A DNA stretch of 64,000 nucleotides. Source: Tunturiibacter gelidiferens (lineage in GTDB: Bacteria > Acidobacteriota > Terriglobia > Terriglobales > Acidobacteriaceae). Of the stretch, positions 8,290 to 17,547 are shown piece after piece. The stretch covers positions 62,001 through 126,000 of the forward strand of contig NZ_JACHEB010000015.1 of assembly GCF_014201335.1 (NCBI RefSeq). Direction: 5' to 3'. A program made the translations under genes and the position numbers. Each line of letters begins with the position of its first letter. Position 1 is the stretch's first letter. Under the pieces are notes generated by a model. The model ran no database searches. It saw only the letters and a list, made by a program, of their open reading frames with translations, and was not told the DNA's origin.

Positions 8290-9662
8290 ATCACCTCAGA
8301 TGCACAGAATGCGGGACCGTCATCGGCAAGGATGAGGTTAGCAGCAACTTTCGCTGCCCACTGTGCAATGGTCTCTATGAAGTTGTCTACCCATGGACCA
8401 ACGCCACTGCCGGCCCCGAAAGCCGCCTGCCGAATCCCAGCGCCCTCCGCTGGCTGTGGCAGGAGCGTCGGTCGTCCTCGATGGCCATCGACCAGTCCGG
8501 AGTGTGGCGGTTCCGCGATCTGCTCCCCATCGTCGATGACCTCGAAAAAGTCGTTACCCTCCGCGAAGGCAATACCCCTTTCTATGATCTTCCCCGCTGC
8601 GCCAAAGCTGCCGGCATCGACTGGCTTCTCGCCAAACACCAGGGCATGAACCCTACCGGCTCCTTCAAGGACACGGGCATGACCACCGCTCTCTCGGTTG
8701 CCGCTCAGCGGGGCTTCGACTGGGTAGCCTGCGCCTCGACGGGCAACACCTCTGCCGCCATGGCTGCCTACGCCGCGCGCGCCGGGCTGCGCAGCATCGT
8801 CTTTATCCCCGAGGGCAAGATCGCCTGGGGTAAGCTCTCGCAGTCGATGGACTACGGCGCCCTGACCATTCAACTCAAGACCGACTTCGACGGTTGCGTC
8901 AAAATCCTCGGCGAACTCGTGAAGCAGTTCCCCATCTATCTGCTCAACTCGGTCAACCCCTACCGTCTCGAAGGCCAGAAGACGCCGGCCTTCGAACTCC
9001 TCGAGCAGATGGAGTGGCAGGTTCCCGAGCACGTCATCGTTCCCGGGGGCAACCTCGCCAACTCCTCCGCCCTTGCCAAGGGCTTTGCCGAGATGCACGA
9101 GCTTGGCCTCATCCCACGAGTTCCGAAGATCAGCATCATCCAGGCCGAAGGCGCGAATCCCCTCTACCGGAGCCTGCAGGAGAACGGCGGCGAAAGCCTA
9201 ACTCCGGTGGTCGCAAACACCCGGGCAACCGCCATCCGCATTGGCAATCCCGCCTCCTGGCGCAAGGCCGTCAACGCACTCCAGACAACAGGCGGCTGGT
9301 GCGAGCAGGTCATCGAGCAGGAGATCGCACTCGCCAAGGCCGAGATCGGCGCTGAAGGCGTAGGCTGCGAGCCCGCTTCCGCTGTCACTCTCGCTGGCCT
9401 CAAGAAACTCGTGGCACAGGGCAAGATCACCGCAGAGGAGCGCGTCGTTCTGATCCTCACCGGTCACACTCTCAAAGACTCGGCCTACACCATCGACTAT
9501 CACCGCAACGAATTGTTCTCAGACGCTGAAAAAGCTGCACTTAGTCCTTTAGAGCAATCTCAGCATGCCGCTCTACGCAAGCCCCCAATCGTCCTCGAAG
9601 CGGACCCCAGCCTCGTCCTCCGCACGCTTGAATCCCACATGAATCAGCCTCAGCCAGCATGA
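8274..9662 (+). CDS. thrC: Threonine synthase
   Basis: PLP-dependent enzyme converting O-phosphohomoserine to threonine in the cytoplasm. The 462-residue product carries an N-terminal zinc-ribbon-like part (CTEC at 10-13, CPLC at 28-31). The PLP lysine is K132 in NPTGSFKDTGM, and the phosphate-binding loop and C-terminal EPASAVTLAGLKKL follow. It lies in an operon with thrB, with an ATGA overlap of stop and start. The start ATG sits inside the modA 5' end on the other strand. Confidence 0.93.
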   Translation: MKVATHHLRCTECGTVIGKDEVSSNFRCPLCNGLYEVVYPWTNATAGPESRLPNPSALRWLWQERRSSSMAIDQSGVWRFRDLLPIVDDLEKVVTLREGNTPFYDLPRCAKAAGIDWLLAKHQGMNPTGSFKDTGMTTALSVAAQRGFDWVACASTGNTSAAMAAYAARAGLRSIVFIPEGKIAWGKLSQSMDYGALTIQLKTDFDGCVKILGELVKQFPIYLLNSVNPYRLEGQKTPAFELLEQMEWQVPEHVIVPGGNLANSSALAKGFAEMHELGLIPRVPKISIIQAEGANPLYRSLQENGGESLTPVVANTRATAIRIGNPASWRKAVNALQTTGGWCEQVIEQEIALAKAEIGAEGVGCEPASAVTLAGLKKLVAQGKITAEERVVLILTGHTLKDSAYTIDYHRNELFSDAEKAALSPLEQSQHAALRKPPIVLEADPSLVLRTLESHMNQPQPA

Positions 9663-10576
9663 GCGCACTCACTACGAAAGATCCGGGTAAACCTTACCAC
9701 CTGCGCCTGCCCGCAACTTCGGCCAACCTCGGCCCGGGGTTTGATGCTCTCGGGCTCGCGATGGCCCTCTATCTCACCATCGACACCACCGTCGCCGACA
9801 GCTTCCATATCGATGCCACCGGCCGCAACGCGGACCTCTGTGCCAAACTGGAAGACAACCTCATCCTGACGACCTACGTCGACGTTCTTGCGACTGCCGG
9901 AGTTATGGCCCCCAGGCTTCATCTCCAACTCCAGAACGAAATACCCCTAGGAATGGGCTGCGGCTCGAGCGGATCGGCGCTTCTGGCTGGCGTACTTCTG
10001 GCAAATCACTTCGGCAATCTTGGGTGGAACGGTCAGCAGATCCTCAGAGAAGCCTGCTGCCGCGAAGGCCACCCAGACAATGTTGCGGCTTGTTATCTTG
10101 GTGGAATGACGGCTTCTTCTGTCAGGGAAGATTCAGTTATTACAGCAACTTGTGGGGAACGCTTAACCTGGGGCTTGACGCTTGCTTTGCCTGCGGGCAG
10201 CCTCGCAACAAAAAAAGCCCGAGCTCTCCTTCCGGCCCACTATTCCAGGGAAGATGCAGTTGCCAATATTCAGTCCACTGCTCTCCTCGTAGCGGCGTTT
10301 GCGCAGGGGCGCGGCGACCTCCTGCGCACTGCCATGCAGGACCGCATTCACCAGCCCTACCGCATGAAGGCTTGTGCGCTACTTCCCCTGCTCCTACCGC
10401 TTACCGGGAATCCCGGCGTTCTTGGTGTCGCTCTAAGTGGCGCTGGCCCGTCAGTGCTAATCATCACGGAAGACGCTGTGCCTTCCGCCCTTCCCGCGAT
10501 AGTTCGACAAGCCGCCGGAGATCAATCACTTGAAGTCCTTCAAACCAGAATCTCTCCCGGAATACTTGAGGCCTAA
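9659..10576 (+). CDS. thrB: Homoserine kinase
   Basis: GHMP-family kinase that phosphorylates homoserine, supplying the substrate for ThrC. The 305-residue product has LPATSANLGPGFDALGLA near the N-terminus and the ATP-binding GHMP motif PLGMGCGSSGSALLAG (about 96-111); LSGAGPSVL near the C-terminus is the third family motif. Its ATG overlaps the thrC stop, so the two are translationally coupled. Length and motifs are normal. Confidence 0.94.
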   Translation: MSALTTKDPGKPYHLRLPATSANLGPGFDALGLAMALYLTIDTTVADSFHIDATGRNADLCAKLEDNLILTTYVDVLATAGVMAPRLHLQLQNEIPLGMGCGSSGSALLAGVLLANHFGNLGWNGQQILREACCREGHPDNVAACYLGGMTASSVREDSVITATCGERLTWGLTLALPAGSLATKKARALLPAHYSREDAVANIQSTALLVAAFAQGRGDLLRTAMQDRIHQPYRMKACALLPLLLPLTGNPGVLGVALSGAGPSVLIITEDAVPSALPAIVRQAAGDQSLEVLQTRISPGILEA

Positions 10577-10872
10577 GCCTGATTTAGCTCAACCTAAAGG
10601 GCTTAGGCACTTAGGTAACAATACAGTAATGATCATTTTGTTACCTAAGAGTTCTTTACGAATTGTAAAAAGAACCGTACTTTAGCCGAGTGGGCAGTTC
10701 TGGGGAGGGCTGCTACGCCGCCCGTTGACCTCTTCATCAGAGGTCCGGGCGTTTCCTCTTTAAGTGGTATTTTGCTAGCTGAAACTATCAGTTCAAAATT
10801 GCATCTATTATTGAGAAGACTGCATTGCACCGGATGGGTGTTAAAAGTGCAGAGCATTCTGGAGGAAGATAA
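10577..10872 (+). other. Structured non-coding gap between thrB and trxA
   Basis: About 300 bp with no credible gene but several hairpins. CTTAGGTAACAA (10610-10621) and TTGTTACCTAAG (10638-10649) form a perfect 12-bp inverted repeat. An imperfect GTTCTTTAC/GTAAAAAGAAC hairpin follows, then the strong hairpin listed at 10719-10751. The end carries the trxA ribosome-binding site (GGAGGA). It may combine a thrB terminator with a trxA leader or a small RNA. Confidence 0.4.
10719..10751 (+). terminator. Strong hairpin upstream of trxA
   Basis: CGCCCG plus GACCTCT pair with AGAGGTC plus CGGGCG around a 5-base loop (TCATC), with a two-base bulge: 13 pairs in all. TTTCCTCTTT follows, so it resembles an intrinsic terminator, perhaps an attenuator ahead of trxA. 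Confidence 0.55.
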
Positions 10873-11205
10873 ATGGCAGGACAGTTCGTCACCGAAGTAA
10901 ATGACGCAAACTTTGAAAGAGATGTACTTCAGTCGGCCGAGCCGGTTATGGTCGATTTTTGGGCGGCATGGTGTGGACCCTGTCGCGCACTCGCCCCGGT
11001 CGTCGATGAGGTTGCCACTCACTATCAGGGCAAACTCAAGGTTATGAAGATGGACGTCGACTCCAACACTGCAACCCCGATGCGATATGGCATCCGTGGT
11101 ATTCCCGCCCTGCTCATCTTCAAGGATGGCAAGGTTGCTGAGCAGATCGTTGGCTTCGTCCCCAAGGACACCATCGACAAGTCCGTGAATAAGGTCTTAG
11201 CGTAA
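10873..11205 (+). CDS. trxA: Thioredoxin
   Basis: A 110-residue cytoplasmic disulfide reductase. The active site WAAWCGPCRAL (cysteines 34 and 37) and the cis-proline region GIRGIPALLIFKDGK are exactly those of classical thioredoxin 1. GGAGGA lies 8 bases before the ATG. A GC-rich terminator follows directly, so it is probably monocistronic. Confidence 0.95.
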   Translation: MAGQFVTEVNDANFERDVLQSAEPVMVDFWAAWCGPCRALAPVVDEVATHYQGKLKVMKMDVDSNTATPMRYGIRGIPALLIFKDGKVAEQIVGFVPKDTIDKSVNKVLA

Positions 11206-11225
11206 GTCTGAAGTTACGCAAAAGT

Positions 11226-11256
11226 ACGGCCCGCTGAGGTTCAACTCGCGGGCCGT
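11226..11256 (+). terminator. Intrinsic terminator after trxA
   Basis: ACGGCCCGC (11226-11234) pairs with GCGGGCCGT (11248-11256) around a 13-base loop, followed by the T-rich CTTCGTTT. It lies 20 bp after the trxA stop. Confidence 0.8.
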
Positions 11257-11434
11257 CTTCGTTTGCACGCTGATTCGTGCTCCAAAAGCCAGCTACGCGC
11301 GGGGCGGTCACTTCGTGACCTGTATACCCCTTCGGTTGGCGCTCCCGCTGGTCGCGATGAAATTACTCTGCCGACCATCGGGAGGCCCGGGCGAAGCGGT
11401 TGCGCCCCACGAAGTGGGATAAACTCAAGCCTTA

Positions 11435-12832
11435 ATGTTCGAGTGGATGCTCTTTCGCATAATCATGGTGGCCTTTTTCATCCTGGCCAGCAGCTTCTTC
11501 GTGGCTGCCGAGTTCGCCCTGGTCAGCGTCCGCGAGACTCGCATCCAGCAACTGATCGCCTTGGGCCGTCCCGGAGCCCGCACGGCGCTTAAGCTCAAAC
11601 ACTCCATCGATGAATTCCTTCCTGCCGTCCAGCTTGGAGTCACCGTCGCCGGTCTTGCTCTCGGCTGGATCGGCGAACCGGCAGTTGCTGAGATCATCCT
11701 CAATTTTCTCGGTGGTCCGCTCCATCGTTTGCCCCCCCACGCCCTCATTTACGCGCACACTGGCGCGGTCATCTTCGCTTTTTCGCTGATCACCTACTTC
11801 GAAGTCCTCCTCGGCGAGCTCGTCCCCAAGTCGCTCGCACTCCAGCGGACCGAACGCATCGCGCTCGCCGTCGCCGGTCCGATGGACGTCTTCATCCGCC
11901 TCACGCGTCCCGTCGTAAAGTTGATGAACGCCTCAGCTGCGGTCGTCCTCAGACTCTTTCGCGCTCCGTTGCGTGGCGAAGGCGCCGTGCATTCGCCCGA
12001 AGAGCTGAAGCTAATCGCAACCGCTACCCGTCGCATGGGCCTGCTTCCCGTCTTTCAGGAAGAGATCATCCACCGCGCCATCGAACTCAATCACGTCACG
12101 GTGCGCGAGATCATGACTCCGCGCGGCAGCATCTTCTCGCTCTCCGCCGACCTGCCGCTCCAGCAGGCCTCCGCCCGAATCGTCGAGGAGCAGCACTCCC
12201 GCGTCCCGGTATACGACCCCGCCAGCGGCCACGAGCACATCATCGGCATCGTCTACTCGAAGGACATCTCCCGCCTCATGCACTTCCGCACCGTCGCCCT
12301 TTCGCTCGGCGGCAAAGGCGAGTCCAGCCTCACCCTCCGTCAAGTCATGCGCGAGCTTACGGTTGTGCCCGAGACCAAGCTTGCCATCGAGCTTCTTCAA
12401 GAGTTCCAGGAGCGTCGCCGCCACATCGCCATCGTCGTTGACGAATTCGGCAGCACCGTCGGCCTGGTCACCGCCGAAGACGTCCTCGAGCAAATTGTCG
12501 GCGAGTTGGAAGACGAGTTCGACATCAGCAAATCCCCGCTCCTCAGCACCACCGGAGCCATGTCTCTCGACGGCAGCACCACGCTCCGAGATCTCGGCAA
12601 CCAGCTTCATTGGACCTTCCCCCGCGAAGCCGGCGTCGAAACCCTCGCTGGCTTTCTCCTCGCGAACCTGGGCCACATCCCCACCGTCGGCGAGAGCGTC
12701 GAGTACGAAGGCCGTCGCTTCGAGGTCGCCGAGATGGCTGGCCGTCGCATCAGCCGTGTCATCGTAGAGGATATTGCTCCACCGCCGAGCCAGATCGAAG
12801 ACGAAACCGACAGCAGGGAAGCCATTCAGTGA
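11435..12832 (+). CDS. CNNM/CBS-domain membrane transporter (CorC/HlyC family)
   Basis: A 465-residue protein with the usual order: an N-terminal CNNM (DUF21) membrane domain of three to four helices (roughly 1-190), paired CBS domains (about 210-350; VREIMTPR, IVDEFGSTVGLVTAEDVLE) and a C-terminal CorC/HlyC transporter-associated domain. Family members are linked to Mg2+/Co2+ efflux or membrane ion homeostasis; the hemolysin name is historical. Its TGA overlaps the GTG of the next gene, an ABC permease, suggesting co-transcription. Confidence 0.88.
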   Translation: MFEWMLFRIIMVAFFILASSFFVAAEFALVSVRETRIQQLIALGRPGARTALKLKHSIDEFLPAVQLGVTVAGLALGWIGEPAVAEIILNFLGGPLHRLPPHALIYAHTGAVIFAFSLITYFEVLLGELVPKSLALQRTERIALAVAGPMDVFIRLTRPVVKLMNASAAVVLRLFRAPLRGEGAVHSPEELKLIATATRRMGLLPVFQEEIIHRAIELNHVTVREIMTPRGSIFSLSADLPLQQASARIVEEQHSRVPVYDPASGHEHIIGIVYSKDISRLMHFRTVALSLGGKGESSLTLRQVMRELTVVPETKLAIELLQEFQERRRHIAIVVDEFGSTVGLVTAEDVLEQIVGELEDEFDISKSPLLSTTGAMSLDGSTTLRDLGNQLHWTFPREAGVETLAGFLLANLGHIPTVGESVEYEGRRFEVAEMAGRRISRVIVEDIAPPPSQIEDETDSREAIQ

Positions 12833-13788
12833 CCGAGAACCGCACCACAGCTCTCTGGAAGCCCATCCGCCGCATTCTCCTAACCCTCCCAGTTCTCTGG
12901 GTTGTCGTCTCAGTCGTCTTCCTCCTCATCCACCTCGTTCCTGGCGACCCCATCGTCCAGATGCTCGGCGAAGGAGCTACGGCCTCTGACATCGACGCTC
13001 TCCGCCACTCCTACGGCCTCGACGCTCCGCTCAGCCAGCAATACGCCCACTACTTGCACGGCGTCCTCCACGCCGACCTGGGCCAGTCCCTCCGCCTCCA
13101 CGACTCTGTCGTCCACCTCGTCCTCCAGCGCTACCCCTATACCCTCACCCTCACAGCTGCGGCTTTGCTCATTGGCATCGCGCTCTCCATCCCGGCCGGC
13201 ATTGCTTCGGCTCTCCATCGCAGCCGCTGGCAGGACCGCACCCTCGGCGTCGTCTCTCTCGTAGGCCTTTCCTTCCCTAACTTCGCGCTCGGTCCAATCC
13301 TGATCCTCATCTTCTCCATCCAGTTCGGCTGGCTTCCGGTCTCGGGAGCGGGCAGCGGCGACGCGATCAGCTTCCTCCTGCACCTCATACTCCCGGCAGT
13401 GACGCTAGGCCTTAGCCTGGCTGCCATCCTCACCCGCATGGTCCGGACCGCCATGCTCGAAGAGCTTAACCAGGACTACATCCGCACCGCCCGCGCCAAA
13501 GGGCTCACACAAAACGCCGTCGTCTACCGGCACGCCCTGCGAAATGCTCTGATCCCCGTCCTCACCGTCATTGGGCTGCAGTTTGGCAGCCTTCTTGCAG
13601 GCGCCATCGTAACCGAAACAATCTTCAGCTGGCCCGGGATCGGCCGGCTCACCCTGTCGGCCATCTCCAATCGCGACTATGCGCTGGTTCAGGGATGCAT
13701 CCTGGCGGTGGGCCTAACTTATGTTGTAGTGAATCTCCTCACCGACATCGCCTACACTGTAGCCAATCCGCGTATGCGGGCCGAATGA
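12829..13788 (+). CDS. Dipeptide/oligopeptide-type ABC transporter permease (DppB-like)
   Basis: A 319-residue inner-membrane permease of the DppB/OppB type. The N-terminal helix is followed by LIHLVPGDPIVQMLGE, a hallmark of this subfamily. About six membrane helices follow, and the cytoplasmic coupling loop is DYIRTARAKGLTQNAVVYRHALRNALIP. I chose the GTG at 12829, which overlaps the previous stop (GTGA); the frame stays open further upstream, but that part is a shadow of the CBS-protein gene. No binding protein or ATPase is adjacent. A matching DppC-like permease lies at 18567-19448 on the other strand. Confidence 0.88.
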   Translation: MTENRTTALWKPIRRILLTLPVLWVVVSVVFLLIHLVPGDPIVQMLGEGATASDIDALRHSYGLDAPLSQQYAHYLHGVLHADLGQSLRLHDSVVHLVLQRYPYTLTLTAAALLIGIALSIPAGIASALHRSRWQDRTLGVVSLVGLSFPNFALGPILILIFSIQFGWLPVSGAGSGDAISFLLHLILPAVTLGLSLAAILTRMVRTAMLEELNQDYIRTARAKGLTQNAVVYRHALRNALIPVLTVIGLQFGSLLAGAIVTETIFSWPGIGRLTLSAISNRDYALVQGCILAVGLTYVVVNLLTDIAYTVANPRMRAE

Positions 13789-13808
13789 CCGCGCCCAAAG
13801 AAGGAAGC

Positions 13809-14480
13809 ATGAAATCCAGGCTCATCATCAGTTACACCACTGCGGCTCTGCTGACAGTCCTCGCCGCTGGCGCCCCGGCGCAGACCAAATCTTCAGGGTC
13901 TGAACCGGTCCCGCCCTTGCTGCGTCCCAAGCCTCCGGCCATCGAACCCACCATGCCGCCCGCACATCCCTTCCACGACTCCCGCTACGGAGTTACATTC
14001 ACCGTTCCGGCCGCCTGGGATATCACCCGCAAAGATGCCGAGGTAAGCACCTTCAACCTCGACGCTCGATCAATCGCTCGCACCACCCAGTTGCGCGCCG
14101 TAGCGAGCATCGATTTCAATCCGCACCCCAACTCTACCTTCAGCGGAGCACTCTTCTACTTCAGCGTCACGCCCCATCTCACTCCAGCCGAGTGCAGTGC
14201 CCAGGCGACCGTCAAAGAGCCGCGCACCGCGTCCACCGCCCAGATCGGCGGCCTCTCCTTCACTCACGGCTACGACGAGCACGGCGGCATCTGCACCGAA
14301 TCCCGCGACGAGATCTATACCACCCCCCACAACAACTCCTGCTACCGATTCGACGCCGTCATCAACACCTTCTGCGGCGGCGACGTCAGCGGCGTGCAGG
14401 ACATCACTCCGCACGAACTAGATGCCGTCCGCATGCGCATGCAGAAGATCCTCGACTCGGTCCACTTCGACACCAACTAG
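13809..14480 (+). CDS. Exported hypothetical protein
   Basis: A 223-residue protein I do not recognise. It begins with a clear signal peptide (MKSRLIISYTTAALLTVLAA, cleavage near GAPAQ), then a proline-rich linker (PVPPLLRPKPPAIEPTMPP) and a compact domain with YGVTFTVPAAWDITR, the style of lipoprotein/PsbP-like folds often found in secreted acidobacterial proteins. Four cysteines in the C-terminal half suggest disulfides. The start was set at ATG 13809, preceded by AAGGA; an ATG at 13785 overlaps the permease stop but would put extra residues before the signal peptide. Confidence 0.7.
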   Translation: MKSRLIISYTTAALLTVLAAGAPAQTKSSGSEPVPPLLRPKPPAIEPTMPPAHPFHDSRYGVTFTVPAAWDITRKDAEVSTFNLDARSIARTTQLRAVASIDFNPHPNSTFSGALFYFSVTPHLTPAECSAQATVKEPRTASTAQIGGLSFTHGYDEHGGICTESRDEIYTTPHNNSCYRFDAVINTFCGGDVSGVQDITPHELDAVRMRMQKILDSVHFDTN

Positions 14481-14503
14481 GGGCAGCTCATAGAAGTCGC
14501 GGA

Positions 14504-15697
14504 TTAGGGCTTGCTTGCGATGACCTTGCCGCCGCGAATCGCGTAGCGAACCTGCGTGAACGCGAGCGAGTCTGTTGCTGGATCGCTCGACAGCACCGTC
14601 AAATCGCCCGCCATTCCTATCTCAACCCGGCCCTTCTCTTTGCTGACATGAAATCTTTCGGCCGGCGCCGTCGTCAGCATTGCCAGAACATCGCGAAAAG
14701 TCAGGCCAGCGAGCGCCAGCTGTCGATACTCCTCCGTCACGCTATAGTCGGTCAGGAAACCGGTATCGGTGCCGAACAGAAGCTGTCCGCCAAACTGATG
14801 AAACTTCAAGACGACCGACCTTATCTGAGCGATGTTCGAATCATGAGAAAAGAGTTTGAGCGTCGGAATCATCGACATGTGACGAGTTATCATCTGGAGA
14901 AGAAGAGCGTCGTCAATTCCTTCAAGATCCTCTGGAGAATGAGCTAAAACATCGACTCCGCTCTCCATCGCCACACGAGTTCCCGCAAGATTCGAAGGGT
15001 GAGCGAAGACAAGCTGGCCGTGCTCGTGACCAGCCTTCGCAGCTGCAGTAGCAATATCAAGTGGCATCGGGACGATATGTCCGGGAGCCACGATAGAACC
15101 CGTAAACAGCTTCACAATATCCGCGCCCGCCGCGATGTTCTTCTGAACAGCCGCTGCGGCTTCGGCCGGAGTGTCAGGCTGCGGCAGCTGAGCCAGCACC
15201 TCAGGCGGCATATCCTTCACATAGTAGGGAAGCGCGTGTGGCGGAAAAAGCCCCGCGCCCGCCGTATAAATACGTGGCCCCAGCACCTCTCCGGATTCGA
15301 TACGACGACGAAGAGCAACGGTGTTATCTGGAATCGAAGCAGTATCGACAACCGTTGTAAAACCGGAAAGCGTGAGCATCTCTCGCAACTGTTGCGCCAG
15401 CTTTTCGGCAGGTTGATGCGCCGCATCGATCCACTTGGCCTCAGTAAAGTGAACATGCGTATTCCAGAAGCCGGCTAACACGACACATCCGGTGCAGGGC
15501 AAGGTCGCGACACCATGCGGAATAACGACATGCTCTCCAACTGCGGTAATCTTTCCGCCGCGGATTAAGATCGTTGCGTGGTTGACGGCCTGCGCCTCTG
15601 GCGACGGATAGACCTTTGCATCCACGATTGCAAGATCCTGTGCGATCGCCTTACAGAGTCCAGAAAGACACAACAGCAAAAGAAAGACAATTCGCAT
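14504..15697 (-). CDS. Exported amidohydrolase (imidazolonepropionase-like)
   Basis: A 397-residue metal-dependent hydrolase of the amidohydrolase superfamily. A signal peptide (MRIVFLLLLCLSGLCKAIAQ) marks it as exported; the ATG at 15697 was chosen for this reason, 12 codons inside a longer frame. Metal-site motifs are NTHVHF (two histidines), ADIVKLF with the probable carbamylated lysine, VFAHPSN, VLAHSPED and FGTDTGFLTDY (catalytic aspartate). Family members cleave cyclic amides, imides or dipeptides; the substrate here is unknown. It is divergent from the aldo/keto reductase at 15825. Confidence 0.85.
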   Translation of the reverse strand: MRIVFLLLLCLSGLCKAIAQDLAIVDAKVYPSPEAQAVNHATILIRGGKITAVGEHVVIPHGVATLPCTGCVVLAGFWNTHVHFTEAKWIDAAHQPAEKLAQQLREMLTLSGFTTVVDTASIPDNTVALRRRIESGEVLGPRIYTAGAGLFPPHALPYYVKDMPPEVLAQLPQPDTPAEAAAAVQKNIAAGADIVKLFTGSIVAPGHIVPMPLDIATAAAKAGHEHGQLVFAHPSNLAGTRVAMESGVDVLAHSPEDLEGIDDALLLQMITRHMSMIPTLKLFSHDSNIAQIRSVVLKFHQFGGQLLFGTDTGFLTDYSVTEEYRQLALAGLTFRDVLAMLTTAPAERFHVSKEKGRVEIGMAGDLTVLSSDPATDSLAFTQVRYAIRGGKVIASKP

Positions 15698-15824
15698 GCG
15701 GCATTCTACGAAATCCGCTGAGACAAAGTTCAAAGCTGTAATGCGTCAGACACAAATCCCGAAACATAATCCTCGATAGGATTACACTCTTCCTAGAAGC
15801 GTCTGACCGTCTCCGAGGACTCGA

Positions 15825-16910
15825 ATGAAGCCAAAGAATCTGCCCACAACGCCCTCCACCTCCGATCGCCGTACCTTCCTGAAGACTGGAGGCGTCGCCG
15901 CCGCAGCTCTCTTGACCAAAGGCGCAATTGCAGCTGAAACACCGCGCACGCTCCCGCCGCTCCCCGACAACACAAAGACGGTTGCCGCTATGCCTACGCG
16001 CAACCTCGGCAAGACCGGCTACAAAGTCGGCATTTTCTCGCTTGGCGGCCAGGCTTCTCTGGAGAAGCCCGCGAACTTCGACGTCGCCGTCCCCATCATC
16101 GAGCGCGCACTCGACCTCGGCGTCAACTACATCGACACCTCCTCCATCTACGGTGGACCAGAGCGGTGGAGCGAGCAGTACGTCGGCCGCGTCATGAAGA
16201 CTCGCCGCAATGAAGCCTTCCTCGCCACCAAAACCAAAGAGCGCACCCGCGACGGCTCCCTCCGAATGATCGAGAAATCGCTCCAGCTGCTCAACACTGA
16301 TCACGTCGATCTCTGGCAGCTCCACGATGTCGGTCTCCCAGAGGATGTCGACGCCATCTTCGCCAAGGGCGGCGCGATGGAAGCTCTCATCGAGATGCAC
16401 GATCAGAAGGTCGTCCGCTACCTCGGCGTCACCGGCCACTACCGCCCTGAAGCCCTCATCGACGCGGTCAATCGCTACAACTTCGACACCATTCTGATGG
16501 CGATGAACGCCGCCGACACCCACATTCACAGCTTCACCGACAAGCTCCTCCCGCTCGTCGTCGAAAAGCAGATGGGCATCATCGGCATGAAGGTCCCCTC
16601 ACGCGGTCGTCTCCTCGCCTCGTGGACTCCGCCATCGCTCGACGCCCAGCGCCACTCATGGGAAGGCTCCGCCATCGCGCATCGCCCCGGCGTCATGACT
16701 ATGAAGGACGCGATGAACTTCACTCTCACGCAGCCCGTCAGCACCGTCATCATCGGCTGCGACAACATTGCTCAGCTCGAAGAAAACGTGCATATCGCAA
16801 GAAACTTCACGCCTCTCTCAAACTCCCAGATGGCCGCCCTCAACGAACTAGCCGCGCCAGTAGCCGAACAATCCCTCTTCTTCCGCTTCACCGACCGCAG
16901 CAAAGGCTAA
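15825..16910 (+). CDS. Tat-exported aldo/keto reductase
   Basis: A 361-residue protein. Its N-terminus is a twin-arginine signal (DRRTFLKTGGVAAAALLTKG, residues 14-33), so it is probably folded in the cytoplasm and exported. The mature part is an aldo/keto reductase barrel: NYIDTSSIYGG (catalytic Asp and Tyr), ATKTKERTRDG (Lys) and DLWQLHDVG (His), then a C-terminal NADP-binding stretch STVIIGCDNIAQLEENV. Such Tat-AKR proteins are common in Acidobacteria and Planctomycetes, with unknown substrates. Confidence 0.87.
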   Translation: MKPKNLPTTPSTSDRRTFLKTGGVAAAALLTKGAIAAETPRTLPPLPDNTKTVAAMPTRNLGKTGYKVGIFSLGGQASLEKPANFDVAVPIIERALDLGVNYIDTSSIYGGPERWSEQYVGRVMKTRRNEAFLATKTKERTRDGSLRMIEKSLQLLNTDHVDLWQLHDVGLPEDVDAIFAKGGAMEALIEMHDQKVVRYLGVTGHYRPEALIDAVNRYNFDTILMAMNAADTHIHSFTDKLLPLVVEKQMGIIGMKVPSRGRLLASWTPPSLDAQRHSWEGSAIAHRPGVMTMKDAMNFTLTQPVSTVIIGCDNIAQLEENVHIARNFTPLSNSQMAALNELAAPVAEQSLFFRFTDRSKG

Positions 16911-16992
16911 TACTGCGCCGCAAAACTGATCGCAGTGTGCTCCTGATAGATCACACAACTAGAAGTTGCCGATAACCCGACTTTGAAGGGGT

Positions 16993-17445
16993 TCACGGCG
17001 CATCGACGTCGGGATACGGGGTTGTGCTCACTTTGGGAGTTAAGTAGCCGAAAACGCCGCTCTCAGGAGTCCATGCCGGTGTCTGTCCCGCCATTCTTGC
17101 CATGAATGGATTCCCGACAATGTAGACGAATGGTCCCTCGCGTCCAGTCCAATTCCGACGGAAGCTGCAGGGCGCATACCCCGCCACGTTGCCCACGATC
17201 AGGAGAGACCCGTCTTCGAGGAGATCTCCGACCCCAATATCGACACAGGGATAGATGTTCTCGGAGTCTTTGTAAACCCGCTGGACGATGTACTCGACAA
17301 TGTCTTCTGTGATCCGAGGGTGCGCTTTGCCTAGCCATTGAAACGCGAATCTGCGTGGAAGTCTCTTGTGCGTGGTTTCTTCAGCCAGCACGATTACTTC
17401 TTCTAGGGTCCGTGCAACGAATGCAGCGAAGGACTCACGTTGCAT
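16993..17445 (-). CDS. Hypothetical protein
   Basis: A 150-residue soluble protein I do not recognise. The N-terminal half is helical and charged (ARTLEEVIVLAEE). The middle reads IGVGDLLEDGSLLIVGNVAGY and the tail is proline/threonine-rich. There is no signal peptide or membrane segment. It stands alone on the minus strand with about 100 bp of empty DNA on either side. Codon use looks like its neighbours, so I think it is real. Confidence 0.6.
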   Translation of the reverse strand: MQRESFAAFVARTLEEVIVLAEETTHKRLPRRFAFQWLGKAHPRITEDIVEYIVQRVYKDSENIYPCVDIGVGDLLEDGSLLIVGNVAGYAPCSFRRNWTGREGPFVYIVGNPFMARMAGQTPAWTPESGVFGYLTPKVSTTPYPDVDAP

Positions 17446-17547
17446 GTTTCCTCACGATCTGGCTCCGATTCTTTTCTATCGTAAAAGCGCTCTTCGGTCA
17501 GCACACGAAAAACGGGTTATAGGTAAATTCGGATACCGGGACCACCA

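Noticed and set aside
8262..9098. Long minus-strand frame opposite thrC
   Set aside because: Gly/Glu-rich shadow of a high-GC gene with no domain.
11306..11320. GGTCAC-TTC-GTGACC hairpin before the CNNM/CBS gene
   Set aside because: Six-base stem with no T-run or conserved context; likely chance in GC-rich DNA.
11432..12676. Several long minus-strand frames opposite the CNNM/CBS gene
   Set aside because: Composition is the mirror of the coding strand; no start signals or domains.
12610..12828. Upstream extension of the DppB-like permease frame
   Set aside because: It overlaps the CNNM/CBS gene and codes for arginine-rich nonsense; the GTG at 12829 coincides with the upstream stop and begins the family homology.
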